Shown: piece after piece, positions 1-7,718 of the stretch
Layout of the letters: each line of letters starts with the position of its first letter
Position numbering within the stretch: the stretch's first letter is position 1
Source of the DNA: Chloroflexota bacterium
GTDB taxonomy: Bacteria > Chloroflexota > UBA6077 > CF-72
DNA: 34,231 bases
Assembly: GCA_019239775.1 (NCBI GenBank)
Contig: JAFAZN010000447.1
Span: forward strand, 1-34,231
Direction of reading: 5' to 3'
Translations under genes and position numbers: made by a program
The notes under the pieces: model-generated
What the model was told of the DNA's origin: nothing
The model's database searches: none
Seen by the model: only the letters and a program-made list of their open reading frames with translations

Positions 1-150
1 CGACGTGGTTCCTTACGGACTTGATTCCTTGCGCAGTAACGGTCCTGACCAAGGTGGAATCGTCTCCGGAGTGATGTTCCTCAGGACGGAGTGATGCTTC
101 CTCACGGAGTGATGCCTGACCACGGAGTGTGTCCGTCGACTTACGTGGTG
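1..150 (+). repeat. Intergenic repeat cluster A
   Basis: Copies of a short degenerate unit with core CACGGAGTGATG lie at about 62-77, 84-96, 101-114 and 120-130. They are preceded by a longer module at about 8-67 that is also found at 7805-7862, 7893-7944 and, inverted, 13665-13720. Within the module, GGAC (17-20) can pair with GTCC (42-45) and GATTCC (23-28) with GGAATC (56-61). The cluster may continue beyond the left window edge. It lies 3' of the SDR gene. I do not recognise the family. No coding sequence was found in 1-201. Confidence 0.75.
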
Positions 151-201
151 GCTATCACGGGACTGGTCTCGGCGCGCAGCGGCGGCGCGCTCGTTCGTGA
201 G

Positions 202-1047
202 TCAAAAGGGAAACCACTTCAGGGTGTCGGCGTGCTGCTGGGCGTATCGTGCCAAACGCACGCCGAATTCCTCTTGCAGCTGGATGCTGAGTCCGCCGTC
301 CACCACCAGGGCTTGGCCTGTAATAAACGACGCCTCATCAGAGCACAAAAATATGACAGCGTTGGCGATGTCGTTCGGCACTCCCGTCCGCCGCAGCGGA
401 TACTGCTCGGCGAAAAAGCGGAGCGTTTCGGGATGCTCGCGCCAGCGCTCGGCCATGCGCTCGGTGACGATGTGGCCGGGGCAGATGGCGTTGACACGGA
501 TGCCCGCCGGACCATACTCGACCGCCAGCTGACGCGTCAGGCTGATCACACCAGCCTTCAAGGTTTCATAGACCAATTGCCCGGGCTCCGCCAGCAACCC
601 GTGCACCGACGACATGTTGACAATGCTGCCGCCGCCAGCCTGGCGGAGATGCGGCACCGCAAATCGCGCCGTCCGAAACATTGCTTTCAGTCCGACGTCG
701 AATCCGCGATCCCAGGCGTCCTCCGGTACATTGGCGGATTCCACGCGCCCGATGCTGCCAACTGGATAGGCGTTATTGACAACGATGTCCAGCCGACTCC
801 AGTGGCCGACCGCTCGCTCAACCATTGCCTGAACGCCGGACTCGGAACCAACATCAGTCTGGAACACTTCGGCCGTGCCGCCAGCGGAGCGGATGGTCTC
901 GACATTCCTGCGCGCAGCCTCCTCGTCGACATCCACCACCAGCACCCGCGCACCCTCTTCCGCCAGCCGTCGCGCGGTTGCGCCACCAATGCCCATGGCG
1001 CCACCGGTAACAATCGCGACGCGATCTGCTAAACGTCCGGTTGGCAT
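202..1047 (-). CDS. SDR family NAD(P)-dependent oxidoreductase
   Basis: This is a classical short-chain dehydrogenase/reductase of 281 residues, a soluble enzyme that oxidises or reduces alcohols and ketones with NAD(P)H. The Rossmann glycine motif TGGAMGIG is at residues 14-21, the NNAYP element at 91-95, the catalytic Ser in NMSSVHG near 146-147, and YxxxK at Y160/K164. An Asp-rich end of beta-2 (VVDVDEE, from 38) suggests NAD preference, which is an inference. The C-terminus (VVDGG followed by a tail of about 30 residues) is complete. The ATG overlaps the stop of the upstream lactonase gene by one base (TGATG), so the two are probably translationally coupled, as the last genes of an esterase-lactonase-SDR operon. 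The substrate cannot be read from the sequence. FabG-like and glucose-dehydrogenase-like names are both possible. Confidence 0.93.
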   Translation of the reverse strand: MPTGRLADRVAIVTGGAMGIGGATARRLAEEGARVLVVDVDEEAARRNVETIRSAGGTAEVFQTDVGSESGVQAMVERAVGHWSRLDIVVNNAYPVGSIGRVESANVPEDAWDRGFDVGLKAMFRTARFAVPHLRQAGGGSIVNMSSVHGLLAEPGQLVYETLKAGVISLTRQLAVEYGPAGIRVNAICPGHIVTERMAERWREHPETLRFFAEQYPLRRTGVPNDIANAVIFLCSDEASFITGQALVVDGGLSIQLQEEFGVRLARYAQQHADTLKWFPF

Positions 1048-2114
1048 CAGCTGAACAGCAGACAGACCGGTGCGCCAAGCGACGTGACGTCGCCATTTGG
1101 TGTGAGCTGCCCTGTGCGTTGATCGATATCGAAGTGGACGATGGTGTCACTTTCCTGGTTTGCAGCGTAGAGGCGCCGACCAGTCGGATCGATGGCGAAA
1201 TTGCGCGGCGTGCGCCCGCCGGTGGACGCGTGCCCCACCGGTGTCACTCGCCCCGTGCTGGAGTCAATTGAGAAAATGGCAATGGAGTCGTGACCGCGGT
1301 TCGAGACATACGCGGTGTTTCCCGAAGGCGCAACCGCTAGCTCGGCGGTGGACCATCCGCTGTTGCCTGCACCGGCCGGCAATGTTGAAACGGAGTGCAG
1401 CTCCGTTAAGGTGCCGGAGCTGGCGTCATAGCTGCAGGCAGCCAGGGTCATGTCGGCTTCGCCATTGACGTAGGCAAACTGTCCATCGTGCCCAAATGCC
1501 AGGTGGCGGGGCGCTGCGCCGGCGTGGATCCGGCCGAACGGCGGATCGTTCGGCACCAGCTTGCCGCTTGCCGAATCGAGTCGGTAGATGACGACCTGGT
1601 CTATGCCTTTGTCGGTCACGAGCACGCGCTGACCAGCCGGATCGAACGTGACATGGTGGGCGCGGGGTCCCTTCTGGGTGGGTCCGGGGCCTGAGCCGGT
1701 GTGCTGATGGAAGTCGCTGATGTCTTCGAGCCGACCGTCACTGTTGATAGGAAGGACCGCCACGCTGCCATTTTCGTGATTGGCCACAATCAGAAACGAG
1801 CCTGTTGGGTCGGTGCACAGGTGGCACGGTTCGCCGCCGCGCGTTGAACGTCGGCTGAGGTGCGCAAGCGCGCCCGTACGGGGATCGATCGAAAAGGAAG
1901 CGACCGCGCCGGTGTTGGTGGTGAGGCCTTCGCTGCAGGCAAAAAGGAACTTGCGCTCCGGATCGAAGGCCAGAAACGACGGATCTTGCTCAATAACCTC
2001 CGACCTGTGCGTCAAACGACCCGTGTCCGGGTCATGCGCGAACACGTGTATGCCCTCGGAACGACCGTGTCGCGTGTACGTCCCGACGTAGAGTAGATTG
2101 GACGGCGCACCCAT
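1047..2114 (-). CDS. Lactonase family beta-propeller protein (6-phosphogluconolactonase type)
   Basis: The 355-residue protein matches the seven-bladed propeller lactonase family (Pgl/muconate-lactonising-like, PF10282). It begins with the characteristic LLYVGTYTR and repeats blade signatures such as FDPAGQRVLVTDKG, HDGQFAYVNGE and PSGNTAYVSNRG, ending in DPTGRRLYAANQESDTI. Family members hydrolyse sugar or other lactones, but many are uncharacterised, so the substrate is open. There is no signal peptide, so it is probably cytoplasmic. The ATG lies 1 bp after the stop of the upstream esterase gene, and its own stop overlaps the SDR start. An esterase, a lactonase and a dehydrogenase in one transcript suggest stepwise breakdown of an ester or lactone compound; this is an inference. 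Confidence 0.92.
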   Translation of the reverse strand: MGAPSNLLYVGTYTRHGRSEGIHVFAHDPDTGRLTHRSEVIEQDPSFLAFDPERKFLFACSEGLTTNTGAVASFSIDPRTGALAHLSRRSTRGGEPCHLCTDPTGSFLIVANHENGSVAVLPINSDGRLEDISDFHQHTGSGPGPTQKGPRAHHVTFDPAGQRVLVTDKGIDQVVIYRLDSASGKLVPNDPPFGRIHAGAAPRHLAFGHDGQFAYVNGEADMTLAACSYDASSGTLTELHSVSTLPAGAGNSGWSTAELAVAPSGNTAYVSNRGHDSIAIFSIDSSTGRVTPVGHASTGGRTPRNFAIDPTGRRLYAANQESDTIVHFDIDQRTGQLTPNGDVTSLGAPVCLLFS

Positions 2115-2115
2115 C

Positions 2116-3057
2116 TCAGGCTGGCTGCAGCGCGAAAGCTTTGCTCAGGTGCTCTGCGGATTCGCGTATGGCATCGCGGCCTTTATCGATCACGGGGAAC
2201 ATGCCGTAAAACCCGTGGATCACTCCGTCGTAGCGGGTGACGGTGACCGGTACGCCGGCCTGTCGCAGCAGCTCGCCGTAGGCCTCACCCTCATCGCGTA
2301 GCGGATCGAACTCGGCCGTGATGACCAGCGCCGGCGGCAGGCCGCTGAGGTCGCTGGCACGTAGGACCGCGGCGTGCGGGTGAACCAGGTCCGCCGGTGA
2401 GCTGACGTACTGATCCCAGAACCAGCGCATCGCCACCTCGGTGAGCATGTAGCCGTCGGCATTTTCCACATAGGAAGGCCGTTGAAAATCGGTGTCAGTG
2501 ACGGGATAGACCAGCAACTGAAACACCGGCAGCGGTTTGCCTGCTTCTTTGGCGCGCAAGCTCACCACGGCCGCCAGATTCCCACCTGCACTGTCGCCAC
2601 CAACTGCTACCCGCCGTGGATCGCCACCAAAGCTGGCCGCATTGTCCAGCGCCCAGTAGTAGGCAGCCTCACAATCGTCTGGACAGGCGGGGAATTTGTG
2701 CTCGGGCGCCAGCCGGTAATCAACCGACACCACGATGCAGCCAGCAGCATTGGCCAGCTCGCGACAGGTGTGCTCGCTGAGGTCGAGCGTGCCGAGCACC
2801 CAGCCGCCGCCGTGGTACCAGACCAGCACCGGCAACTGCGCGGCGTTGCTCGGATGATAGATCCGTACAGGTATCTCGCTGGCGCCAGCGGGGCCGGGGA
2901 TGAGACGGTTTTCGACGCGGTGGATCGGCCCAGCCGGCGGCAGCGGCCGAGCAGCAAACGCCTCGCGCGCCTGAGGCGCTGGAACGGTACCAATCGGAGG
3001 CGCACCCAATGCGGCGAGCATGTCGATGACTGCTCTGGCTTGTGGGTCGAGTGGCAT
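2116..3057 (-). CDS. Alpha/beta hydrolase, HSL-type esterase/lipase
   Basis: This is a hormone-sensitive-lipase-family carboxylesterase of 313 residues. The oxyanion motif HGGG is at 82-85, the nucleophile elbow GDSAGG has Ser156, the acid is Asp251 (AEFDPLRDEG) and the base His281 (VIHGFYGMF). The N-terminal cap contains the usual LDPQARAVIDML helix. I chose the ATG at 3057 because it gives the normal family N-terminus; an in-frame GTG at 3096 would add 13 unconserved residues. Neither has a good Shine-Dalgarno sequence. It is the first gene of the esterase-lactonase-SDR operon, with 1 bp before the lactonase. The enzymes hydrolyse short acyl esters; the natural substrate is unknown. Confidence 0.93.
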   Translation of the reverse strand: MPLDPQARAVIDMLAALGAPPIGTVPAPQAREAFAARPLPPAGPIHRVENRLIPGPAGASEIPVRIYHPSNAAQLPVLVWYHGGGWVLGTLDLSEHTCRELANAAGCIVVSVDYRLAPEHKFPACPDDCEAAYYWALDNAASFGGDPRRVAVGGDSAGGNLAAVVSLRAKEAGKPLPVFQLLVYPVTDTDFQRPSYVENADGYMLTEVAMRWFWDQYVSSPADLVHPHAAVLRASDLSGLPPALVITAEFDPLRDEGEAYGELLRQAGVPVTVTRYDGVIHGFYGMFPVIDKGRDAIRESAEHLSKAFALQPA

Positions 3058-3127
3058 AGCGCGACTCAGGATATCGCGCCCACGCGGCCTGGCCACAGGC
3101 TCGGAGAATGGGGCAGGGCGAGCTGCG

Positions 3128-3223
3128 CTAGCGCTGGCTCCCGGTGAGCATCAGCTTGCCACTAGCGATGGTGATCGAGCTGACGCGCAGCTGCTGGCGG
3201 TCAACCTCCTCTTCCAACTGTGA
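3128..3223 (-). pseudogene. Possible C-terminal gene remnant (DUF2993/LmeA-like?)
   Basis: On the minus strand an open stretch of about 31 codons ends with TAG at 3130-3128. It reads like a real protein C-terminus: an acidic helix (QLEEEVDRQQ) then a beta pattern LRVSSITIASGKLMLTG. This resembles the end of DUF2993-type lipid-binding proteins, but the identification is weak because only one strand-turn-strand is left. Upstream the frame runs directly into repeat cluster B (GQS, APWG), with no start codon or ribosome site. The simplest reading is the 3' stub of a gene whose 5' part was replaced by repeats. Chance coding appearance cannot be excluded. Confidence 0.35.
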
Positions 3224-3226
3224 TTG

Positions 3227-3335
3227 TCCCCACGGAGCGATGTCCTCACGGCGTGATTTCCTGATGAGCCGATGTCCTCACGGAGTGGCAACCTGCGGAC
3301 GTGATCCCCACGGAGTGGAAACTCACGTCTCTGCG
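3227..3335 (+). repeat. Intergenic repeat cluster B
   Basis: At least five degenerate units of the same family as cluster A (CCCCACGGAGCGATG, CTCACGGCGTGATT, CTCACGGAGTGG, CTGCGGACGTGAT, CCCCACGGAGTGG) lie between the 3' end of the C39 peptidase gene (stop at 3338) and the gene remnant at 3128-3223. The long module seen in clusters A, C and D is absent. The rest of the gap (3058-3127) shows no clear promoter or terminator. Confidence 0.72.
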
Positions 3336-3337
3336 GG

Positions 3338-4003
3338 TCATGGGCGCACGATGACCGCGCGGTTGCCGAGCTCGGCCAGTGCCGCTTCGAATTGGTCGTA
3401 GCGCATTCGCTGGAGCGTGGCGGTGTACGGATCCGCGAAGGTCACACCGTTGTCGTCGAGGCCGGCCAGCACCACGGCGTGCTCGGTGACCACGTAGTCA
3501 ACCTCGGCACCAGCCGGGGTAATCCAGCTGCCGCGACCGTGGACCTCGCCGGCGTACGGCATCCATACCACGACGGGAGCGCCCTCGCGCACCGCCTGGT
3601 ACAGATCCGCGGGATCAACCCTTCGTTCAGCAACACTGCCAGCGGCGCCTTGCGCTTTTGCGAGATCCGCGATCGGTCGCTCATAGACGCCGTAACCGTC
3701 CACGCCGAAAGCGCCATCCCAATTGCCGACGAAGCCAACATCCGGATCGCCCCAGATCACGCTGCCGTCCGGCTGCACCGTGCGCGGCGTCCCATCCCGA
3801 GCTAACTGCTGCAGAAGGTCGTCTTCGGTTACCTGGATGCCAATGGTGGCGAGGGCCATCTGGAGCGCCGCGGCTTCGCACGAGAGCGCGTGCGCCTGGC
3901 GGTGCAGCGGCACGTCGAGCAGCACCGCCGATTGCCCCGCTGCCGCAGGCGCGCTGGCCCCAAGCAACAGCAAGGCGAGCAACAACCGACGAACGTGCGC
4001 CAT
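3338..4003 (-). CDS. Secreted C39-like (papain-fold) cysteine peptidase
   Basis: The 221-residue protein has a Sec signal peptide (basic MAHVRR, leucine-rich core, ASAPAAAG cleavage region near 16-23), followed by a Peptidase_C39_2 domain. The catalytic Cys42 lies in LSCEAAALQMAL, His175 in TEHAVVLAGLDD and Asp191 in FADPY, the order of the C39/papain superfamily. The YERPIADLAK region is also typical of this group. The ATG at 4003 is preferred; an in-frame GTG lies directly before it. The gene starts 17 bp after the stop of the ThDP enzyme on the same strand, so co-transcription is possible although a functional link is not obvious. Family members act outside the cell or at the envelope. No ABC transporter or bacteriocin precursor is adjacent, so a peptide-processing role is not supported. 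Confidence 0.88.
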   Translation of the reverse strand: MAHVRRLLLALLLLGASAPAAAGQSAVLLDVPLHRQAHALSCEAAALQMALATIGIQVTEDDLLQQLARDGTPRTVQPDGSVIWGDPDVGFVGNWDGAFGVDGYGVYERPIADLAKAQGAAGSVAERRVDPADLYQAVREGAPVVVWMPYAGEVHGRGSWITPAGAEVDYVVTEHAVVLAGLDDNGVTFADPYTATLQRMRYDQFEAALAELGNRAVIVRP

Positions 4004-4020
4004 CACGCGCAGTTATACGC

Positions 4021-5775
4021 CTACACGAGTTCGCGGACCTTTGCGCCGAGGGCGTTTTTGATGATGGTCATGCGGTCCGGCTCCCCGCGTGCCAGCGACT
4101 TGGCGAACTTCATCGCCTGGTCGCGGGTGATCTTCGGCGGCAGCGGCGGCTCGTCCGGGTCAACGACGGCTTCCACCACGACCGGTCCGGGGGTTGCCAA
4201 CGCTTCATCGAGAATGCGTCCGCAGTCCGCCGGATTTTCGATGCGGAATCCGCGTGCACCGAACGCCTCCGCGCTTTTCACGAAGTCAATCGGCTGCAAG
4301 TCCACTTCGTACTCCGGGTTACCGAGAAACACCATCTGCTCCCATTTGATCTGCCCCAGATAGTTGTTCTTGACGATGACCACTTTGATCGGCAGCTGAT
4401 ACTTCATCGCGGTCGCCAGCTCACCCATGAGCATGGTGTAGCCGCCATCGCCCACAAACGCCACGACCTGTCGGTCCGGATGCGCAACTTGTGCGGCAAT
4501 CGCATACGGCAATCCGCAAGCCATGCTGGCGAGCGTGCCCGACACGCTGTGCATTTGACCGCGCCGCGCGGGAATCTGACGTGCCCACCACGTGGTGTTG
4601 GTGCCACTGTCGGAGACAACAATCGCATCATTGTGCAATCGTTTGCCAAGCTCCCATGCCACCACCTGAGGCTTCATCGGCAGCGAAGTCTGGCTGCCCT
4701 GTTCCTCCATGTACGCCCACCAGTCGCGCATACCGGATTGGGCTTTCTCGAGGAAACTCCGGTCGGACTTTCGCTGCAACAACGGCAGTAACGCGGCCAA
4801 TACCCTGCGGCTGTCGCCAACTAGCCCAACCTCGACCGAGTACCGCAGGCCAATGCGCTGCGGATCCAGGTCAATCTGGACTGCTTTCGCCTGGTCCGGC
4901 TTCGGATAGAACTCGATATAAGGGAACGATGAACCAACGATGAGCAGCGTGTCGCACCCCTCCATGACTTGCTGCGATGGAGCCGTGCCGAGCAGACCGA
5001 TGGTGCCGGTGGTGTACGGACTGTCATCCGGTACCACCGCCTTGCCTAATAATGCCTTGACCACGGGTGCGCCGAGCAGCTCCGCCAGCTGCTCCACTTC
5101 AGCGCCGGCGCCAAGTGCGCCCTGCCCCACCAGCATCGCCACCTTCTGACCGGCATTGAGCACGTCCGCGGCGTGGCGCAAGCCCACTTCATCCGGCAGC
5201 CCCGCGTTCTCGGCGTACACGTTCGAGGTGTGATGCGGCGCTTTCATCACGCGCGGCGACATCTCGCTTTCGGTCTGATCCTGCAGATCGGCGGGGAAAC
5301 AAATGTGCGCCACACCCTTGTACGCCAGCGCCGACCGGCAGGCCAGCTCGGCCACGTTCTCTACGTGCGCCTTGCTCATGACGCGGGTGTTGTAGACCGC
5401 GACATCTTCGAATACACGTGTGAGGTCCACGTCTTGCTGGGCGTGGGTATCGATCAGGTCGTGGTAATGGTGGCCGGTAATGGCCACAACTGGAGCGCGA
5501 TCCATCTTCGCGTCGTACAGTCCGTTCAGCAGGTGAATGCCGCCAGGACCTGAGGTGGCGAGGCATACGCCGAGCTTGCCCGTGAATTTCGCATATGCCG
5601 TCGCCATGAACGCCGCCGCCTCTTCGTGGCGGACCTGGACGAAACGGATCTCGTCCTTGCGCTTGCGCAGCGCTTCCATGACGCCATTGATGCCGTCGCC
5701 AGGCAGGCCGAAGATCACTTCGACGCCCCAGGCGCGCAGGACGTTGACGAGGACGTCGCCAGCCGTATCTGCCAT
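4021..5775 (-). CDS. ThDP-dependent enzyme, pyruvate oxidase/acetolactate synthase-like
   Basis: The 584-residue protein has the three-domain POX/AHAS architecture. The N-terminal PYR domain contains the catalytic Glu51 (RHEEAAAFMA) and the SGPGG loop near 75-79; the central domain contains IDLDPQRIG near 301-309; the C-terminal PP domain carries GDG at 442-444 and NN at 470-471. Length and the GSSFPYIEFYPKP segment favour PoxB-like pyruvate dehydrogenase (quinone)/oxidase over acetolactate synthase, and no small regulatory subunit gene is nearby. The start at 5775 gives the normal family N-terminus (MADTAGDVLV). A GGAGG is present but about 14 nt upstream. The frame stays open further upstream, but that stretch overlaps the PTPS-like gene and has no family similarity. 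The expected role is ThDP-dependent decarboxylation of pyruvate. Confidence 0.9.
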   Translation of the reverse strand: MADTAGDVLVNVLRAWGVEVIFGLPGDGINGVMEALRKRKDEIRFVQVRHEEAAAFMATAYAKFTGKLGVCLATSGPGGIHLLNGLYDAKMDRAPVVAITGHHYHDLIDTHAQQDVDLTRVFEDVAVYNTRVMSKAHVENVAELACRSALAYKGVAHICFPADLQDQTESEMSPRVMKAPHHTSNVYAENAGLPDEVGLRHAADVLNAGQKVAMLVGQGALGAGAEVEQLAELLGAPVVKALLGKAVVPDDSPYTTGTIGLLGTAPSQQVMEGCDTLLIVGSSFPYIEFYPKPDQAKAVQIDLDPQRIGLRYSVEVGLVGDSRRVLAALLPLLQRKSDRSFLEKAQSGMRDWWAYMEEQGSQTSLPMKPQVVAWELGKRLHNDAIVVSDSGTNTTWWARQIPARRGQMHSVSGTLASMACGLPYAIAAQVAHPDRQVVAFVGDGGYTMLMGELATAMKYQLPIKVVIVKNNYLGQIKWEQMVFLGNPEYEVDLQPIDFVKSAEAFGARGFRIENPADCGRILDEALATPGPVVVEAVVDPDEPPLPPKITRDQAMKFAKSLARGEPDRMTIIKNALGAKVRELV

Positions 5776-5830
5776 AGGTATGTGTTGAACCTCCGCTGGC
5801 TGCGGGCGGCAGTCCCCGTGCCAGCACGAG

Positions 5831-6211
5831 TTATCGAAGGATCTTGCGGTAAGACGCAGATGCCGTTTCGTTCTCCCACAACCGCACCGCGACCGCGGCG
5901 AGGTTCGGCGTGCCCAGCAGCTGCGCCAGGTGCTCGCAGAGGATGCGCGCGAAGTGCTCGAGACTGGGGTTGAGCCCGGCAAATTCGGGCAGGTCGTTCA
6001 GCAGATGATCGGCGTAGTCAGTGCGAACCGCCTCTAACGCAGAGGAGACGGCGACGATGTCCACCAGGTAGCCATGTTCATCCAGCGACGCACCTTCCAG
6101 CGAGAGCTCCAGCACGTAGTGGTGCGAATTGCGCAGATTCTCGGCGCCCCAGTCGCCGCCAATCAGAAAGTGCTGCGCGATGAAGTCGGTGCGTACCGTG
6201 ACCGAGTACAC
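5831..6211 (-). CDS. PTPS/QueD-fold protein with altered active site
   Basis: The 126-residue protein resembles the 6-pyruvoyl/6-carboxy-tetrahydropterin synthase family: a TDFIAQHFL first strand with His14, an SHHYVLEL strand near 29-36, LDEHGYLVDI, then LNDLPEF and NPSLEHFARIL, a family hallmark. QueD makes 6-carboxytetrahydropterin for queuosine. Two features differ from canonical enzymes. The position expected to hold the first His of the zinc motif HxH is Asn28 (NSHHY), and no Cys lies in the catalytic region. It may be a divergent subfamily with another substrate or a non-catalytic protein. The start is GTG at 6211 with GAGG about 12 nt upstream. No other queuosine genes are present, and the next gene is the ThDP enzyme 55 bp downstream. 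Confidence 0.82.
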   Translation of the reverse strand: MYSVTVRTDFIAQHFLIGGDWGAENLRNSHHYVLELSLEGASLDEHGYLVDIVAVSSALEAVRTDYADHLLNDLPEFAGLNPSLEHFARILCEHLAQLLGTPNLAAVAVRLWENETASASYRKILR

Positions 6212-6391
6212 ACTGGCAACGCTACCTCAGGCGGCGCGGCTCGTGGGCAGAGAGCTCAGGTGTCGGGGCGAGACATTGACCGAAACGCCCAGGTCGGCGG
6301 CATCTGGAAACCGGCCGCGGACGCGGCACACCAGCGCAGAACTCAGCCGGCGCGGTTGCGACGCATGTCGGCTGCCAAGTAACAACTAGCC

Positions 6392-7711
6392 GTGGCCGTA
6401 AGAGACGTCGGCAGCGGCATGCGGCCCGCTTCACCCCGCGACGCCTCCGGGCGGCGTGCGCTGGGCTGGGGTCGCCGCGTGCGCCTGATCCTGGTTATCG
6501 CTGGCCCTGGCCTGATCGCAGCCAACGCCGACAACGACGCCGGCGGCATCACCACCCTCAGCGTTGTCGGCGCGAGCTACAGCTACCAGATGCTCTGGGC
6601 GCTGGTGCTGATCACCTTCAGCCTGGCGATCACCCAGGAGATGGGCGCGCGCACCGGCGCGGTCACGGGCAAAGGCCTGGCCGCGCTGATCCGCGAACGC
6701 TATCGAGTCAAGATCACCTTGCTGGCCATGCTGGCGCTGCTGATCGCGAACTTCGGCACCACGGTGGCCGAGTTCGCTGGCGTCGGCGCAGCCCTCGAGC
6801 TGTTCGGCATTCCACGGTTTATCAGCGTGCCGCTCGCCGCCGCCGCGGTCTGGCTCCTGGTGATCCGCGGCAACTATCGCTCGGTCGAGCGTGTGCTGCT
6901 GGTGATGTCGGTCGTGTACCTGAGCTACGTCTTCTCAGCGTTCCTTGCAGGCCCGGACTGGGGCGAGGTCGGGCGCAGCATCGTGACACCGACGTTGCGC
7001 CTGGATGCCGGGTTTCTCATCACGCTGATCGCGCTGATCGGCACCACCATCACGCCCTGGGGTCAGTTCTTCATTCAGTCGTACGTGGTGGACAAGGGCG
7101 TTAGCCGCCGCGACTTTTACGTCACCCGCTTGGAGGTTTACGTCGGCGCGCTCATCACCGACGGCATCAGCCTCTTCATCATTGTCAGCACCGCCGCAAC
7201 GCTCTTTCGCGAAGGCATTCACATCGAAGACGCTGGCCAGGCGGCGCTTGCCTTGCGGCCACTGGCAGGGCCCCTGGCCGAGCAGCTCTTTGGGTTGGGA
7301 CTGCTGAACGCTTCCTTCCTTGGGGCCGCGGTGGTGCCACTCTCAACGGCCTATGCCGTCTGTGAGGCGTTCGGTTGGGAGGCGGGCGTCAGCCGCAGCT
7401 GGGAGGACGCGCCCATCTTCAATCTGCTCTACACCTTCGCGATCGCTGGCGCCGCGGCAGTCGTGCTCATTCCCGCGTTGCCGCTGGTCCAGGTCATCCT
7501 CTTGTCACAAACGGTCAACGGCGTGCTCTTGCCGTTCATCCTGGTCTTCGCCATTCGACTGGCTAGCGACCGCGATCTCATGGGCAGCTTCGCCAACGGC
7601 CCGCTGCGCAACACCGCGGTGTGGCTCACCGCCGCGGCGATCATCGCCATGAGCCTCGCGCTTGTGGTCGCAACTGTAGTGCTGCCCCTGCTGGGCGTGG
7701 ACGTCGGCTAG
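6392..7711 (+). CDS. Nramp-family divalent metal transporter (atypical binding site)
   Basis: This is an integral membrane protein of 439 residues with about 11 hydrophobic helices and an Nramp N-terminus (AGPGLIAANADNDAGG). The first-helix DPGN motif of classical Nramp proteins is replaced by DAGG. The helix-6 segment reads GTTITPWGQFFIQS where classical members have a Met-Pro-His signature. Loss of the metal-binding Met is associated with a change away from transition-metal selectivity in Nramp relatives, so Mg2+ or another hard ion is plausible. That is inference, supported by the convergent neighbour at 8057-9307, a soluble MgtE-N/CBS protein. The start is uncertain: GTG 6392 and ATG 6419 are both possible and neither has a clear ribosome site. 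The 180 bp before it show no recognised element. Confidence 0.88.
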   Translation: MAVRDVGSGMRPASPRDASGRRALGWGRRVRLILVIAGPGLIAANADNDAGGITTLSVVGASYSYQMLWALVLITFSLAITQEMGARTGAVTGKGLAALIRERYRVKITLLAMLALLIANFGTTVAEFAGVGAALELFGIPRFISVPLAAAAVWLLVIRGNYRSVERVLLVMSVVYLSYVFSAFLAGPDWGEVGRSIVTPTLRLDAGFLITLIALIGTTITPWGQFFIQSYVVDKGVSRRDFYVTRLEVYVGALITDGISLFIIVSTAATLFREGIHIEDAGQAALALRPLAGPLAEQLFGLGLLNASFLGAAVVPLSTAYAVCEAFGWEAGVSRSWEDAPIFNLLYTFAIAGAAAVVLIPALPLVQVILLSQTVNGVLLPFILVFAIRLASDRDLMGSFANGPLRNTAVWLTAAAIIAMSLALVVATVVLPLLGVDVG

Positions 7712-7718
7712 CGCGTGC

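Noticed and set aside
91-1032. 313-codon open frame on the plus strand opposite the SDR gene
   Set aside because: The opposite strand encodes a complete SDR with all motifs; the plus-strand frame has no family similarity and runs out of repeat cluster A.
3338-4003. Bacteriocin-processing C39 peptidase
   Set aside because: No ABC exporter domain or double-glycine precursor peptide is nearby, and the protein has its own secretion signal.
3658-4791. 377-codon plus-strand frame across the C39 and ThDP genes
   Set aside because: It spans two well-supported minus-strand genes and reads as Arg/Ala/Pro-rich antisense sequence without motifs.
5776-5982. N-terminal extension of the ThDP enzyme
   Set aside because: The extra 69 residues overlap the PTPS-like gene, resemble nothing in the family and lack a start context; the family N-terminus begins at 5775.
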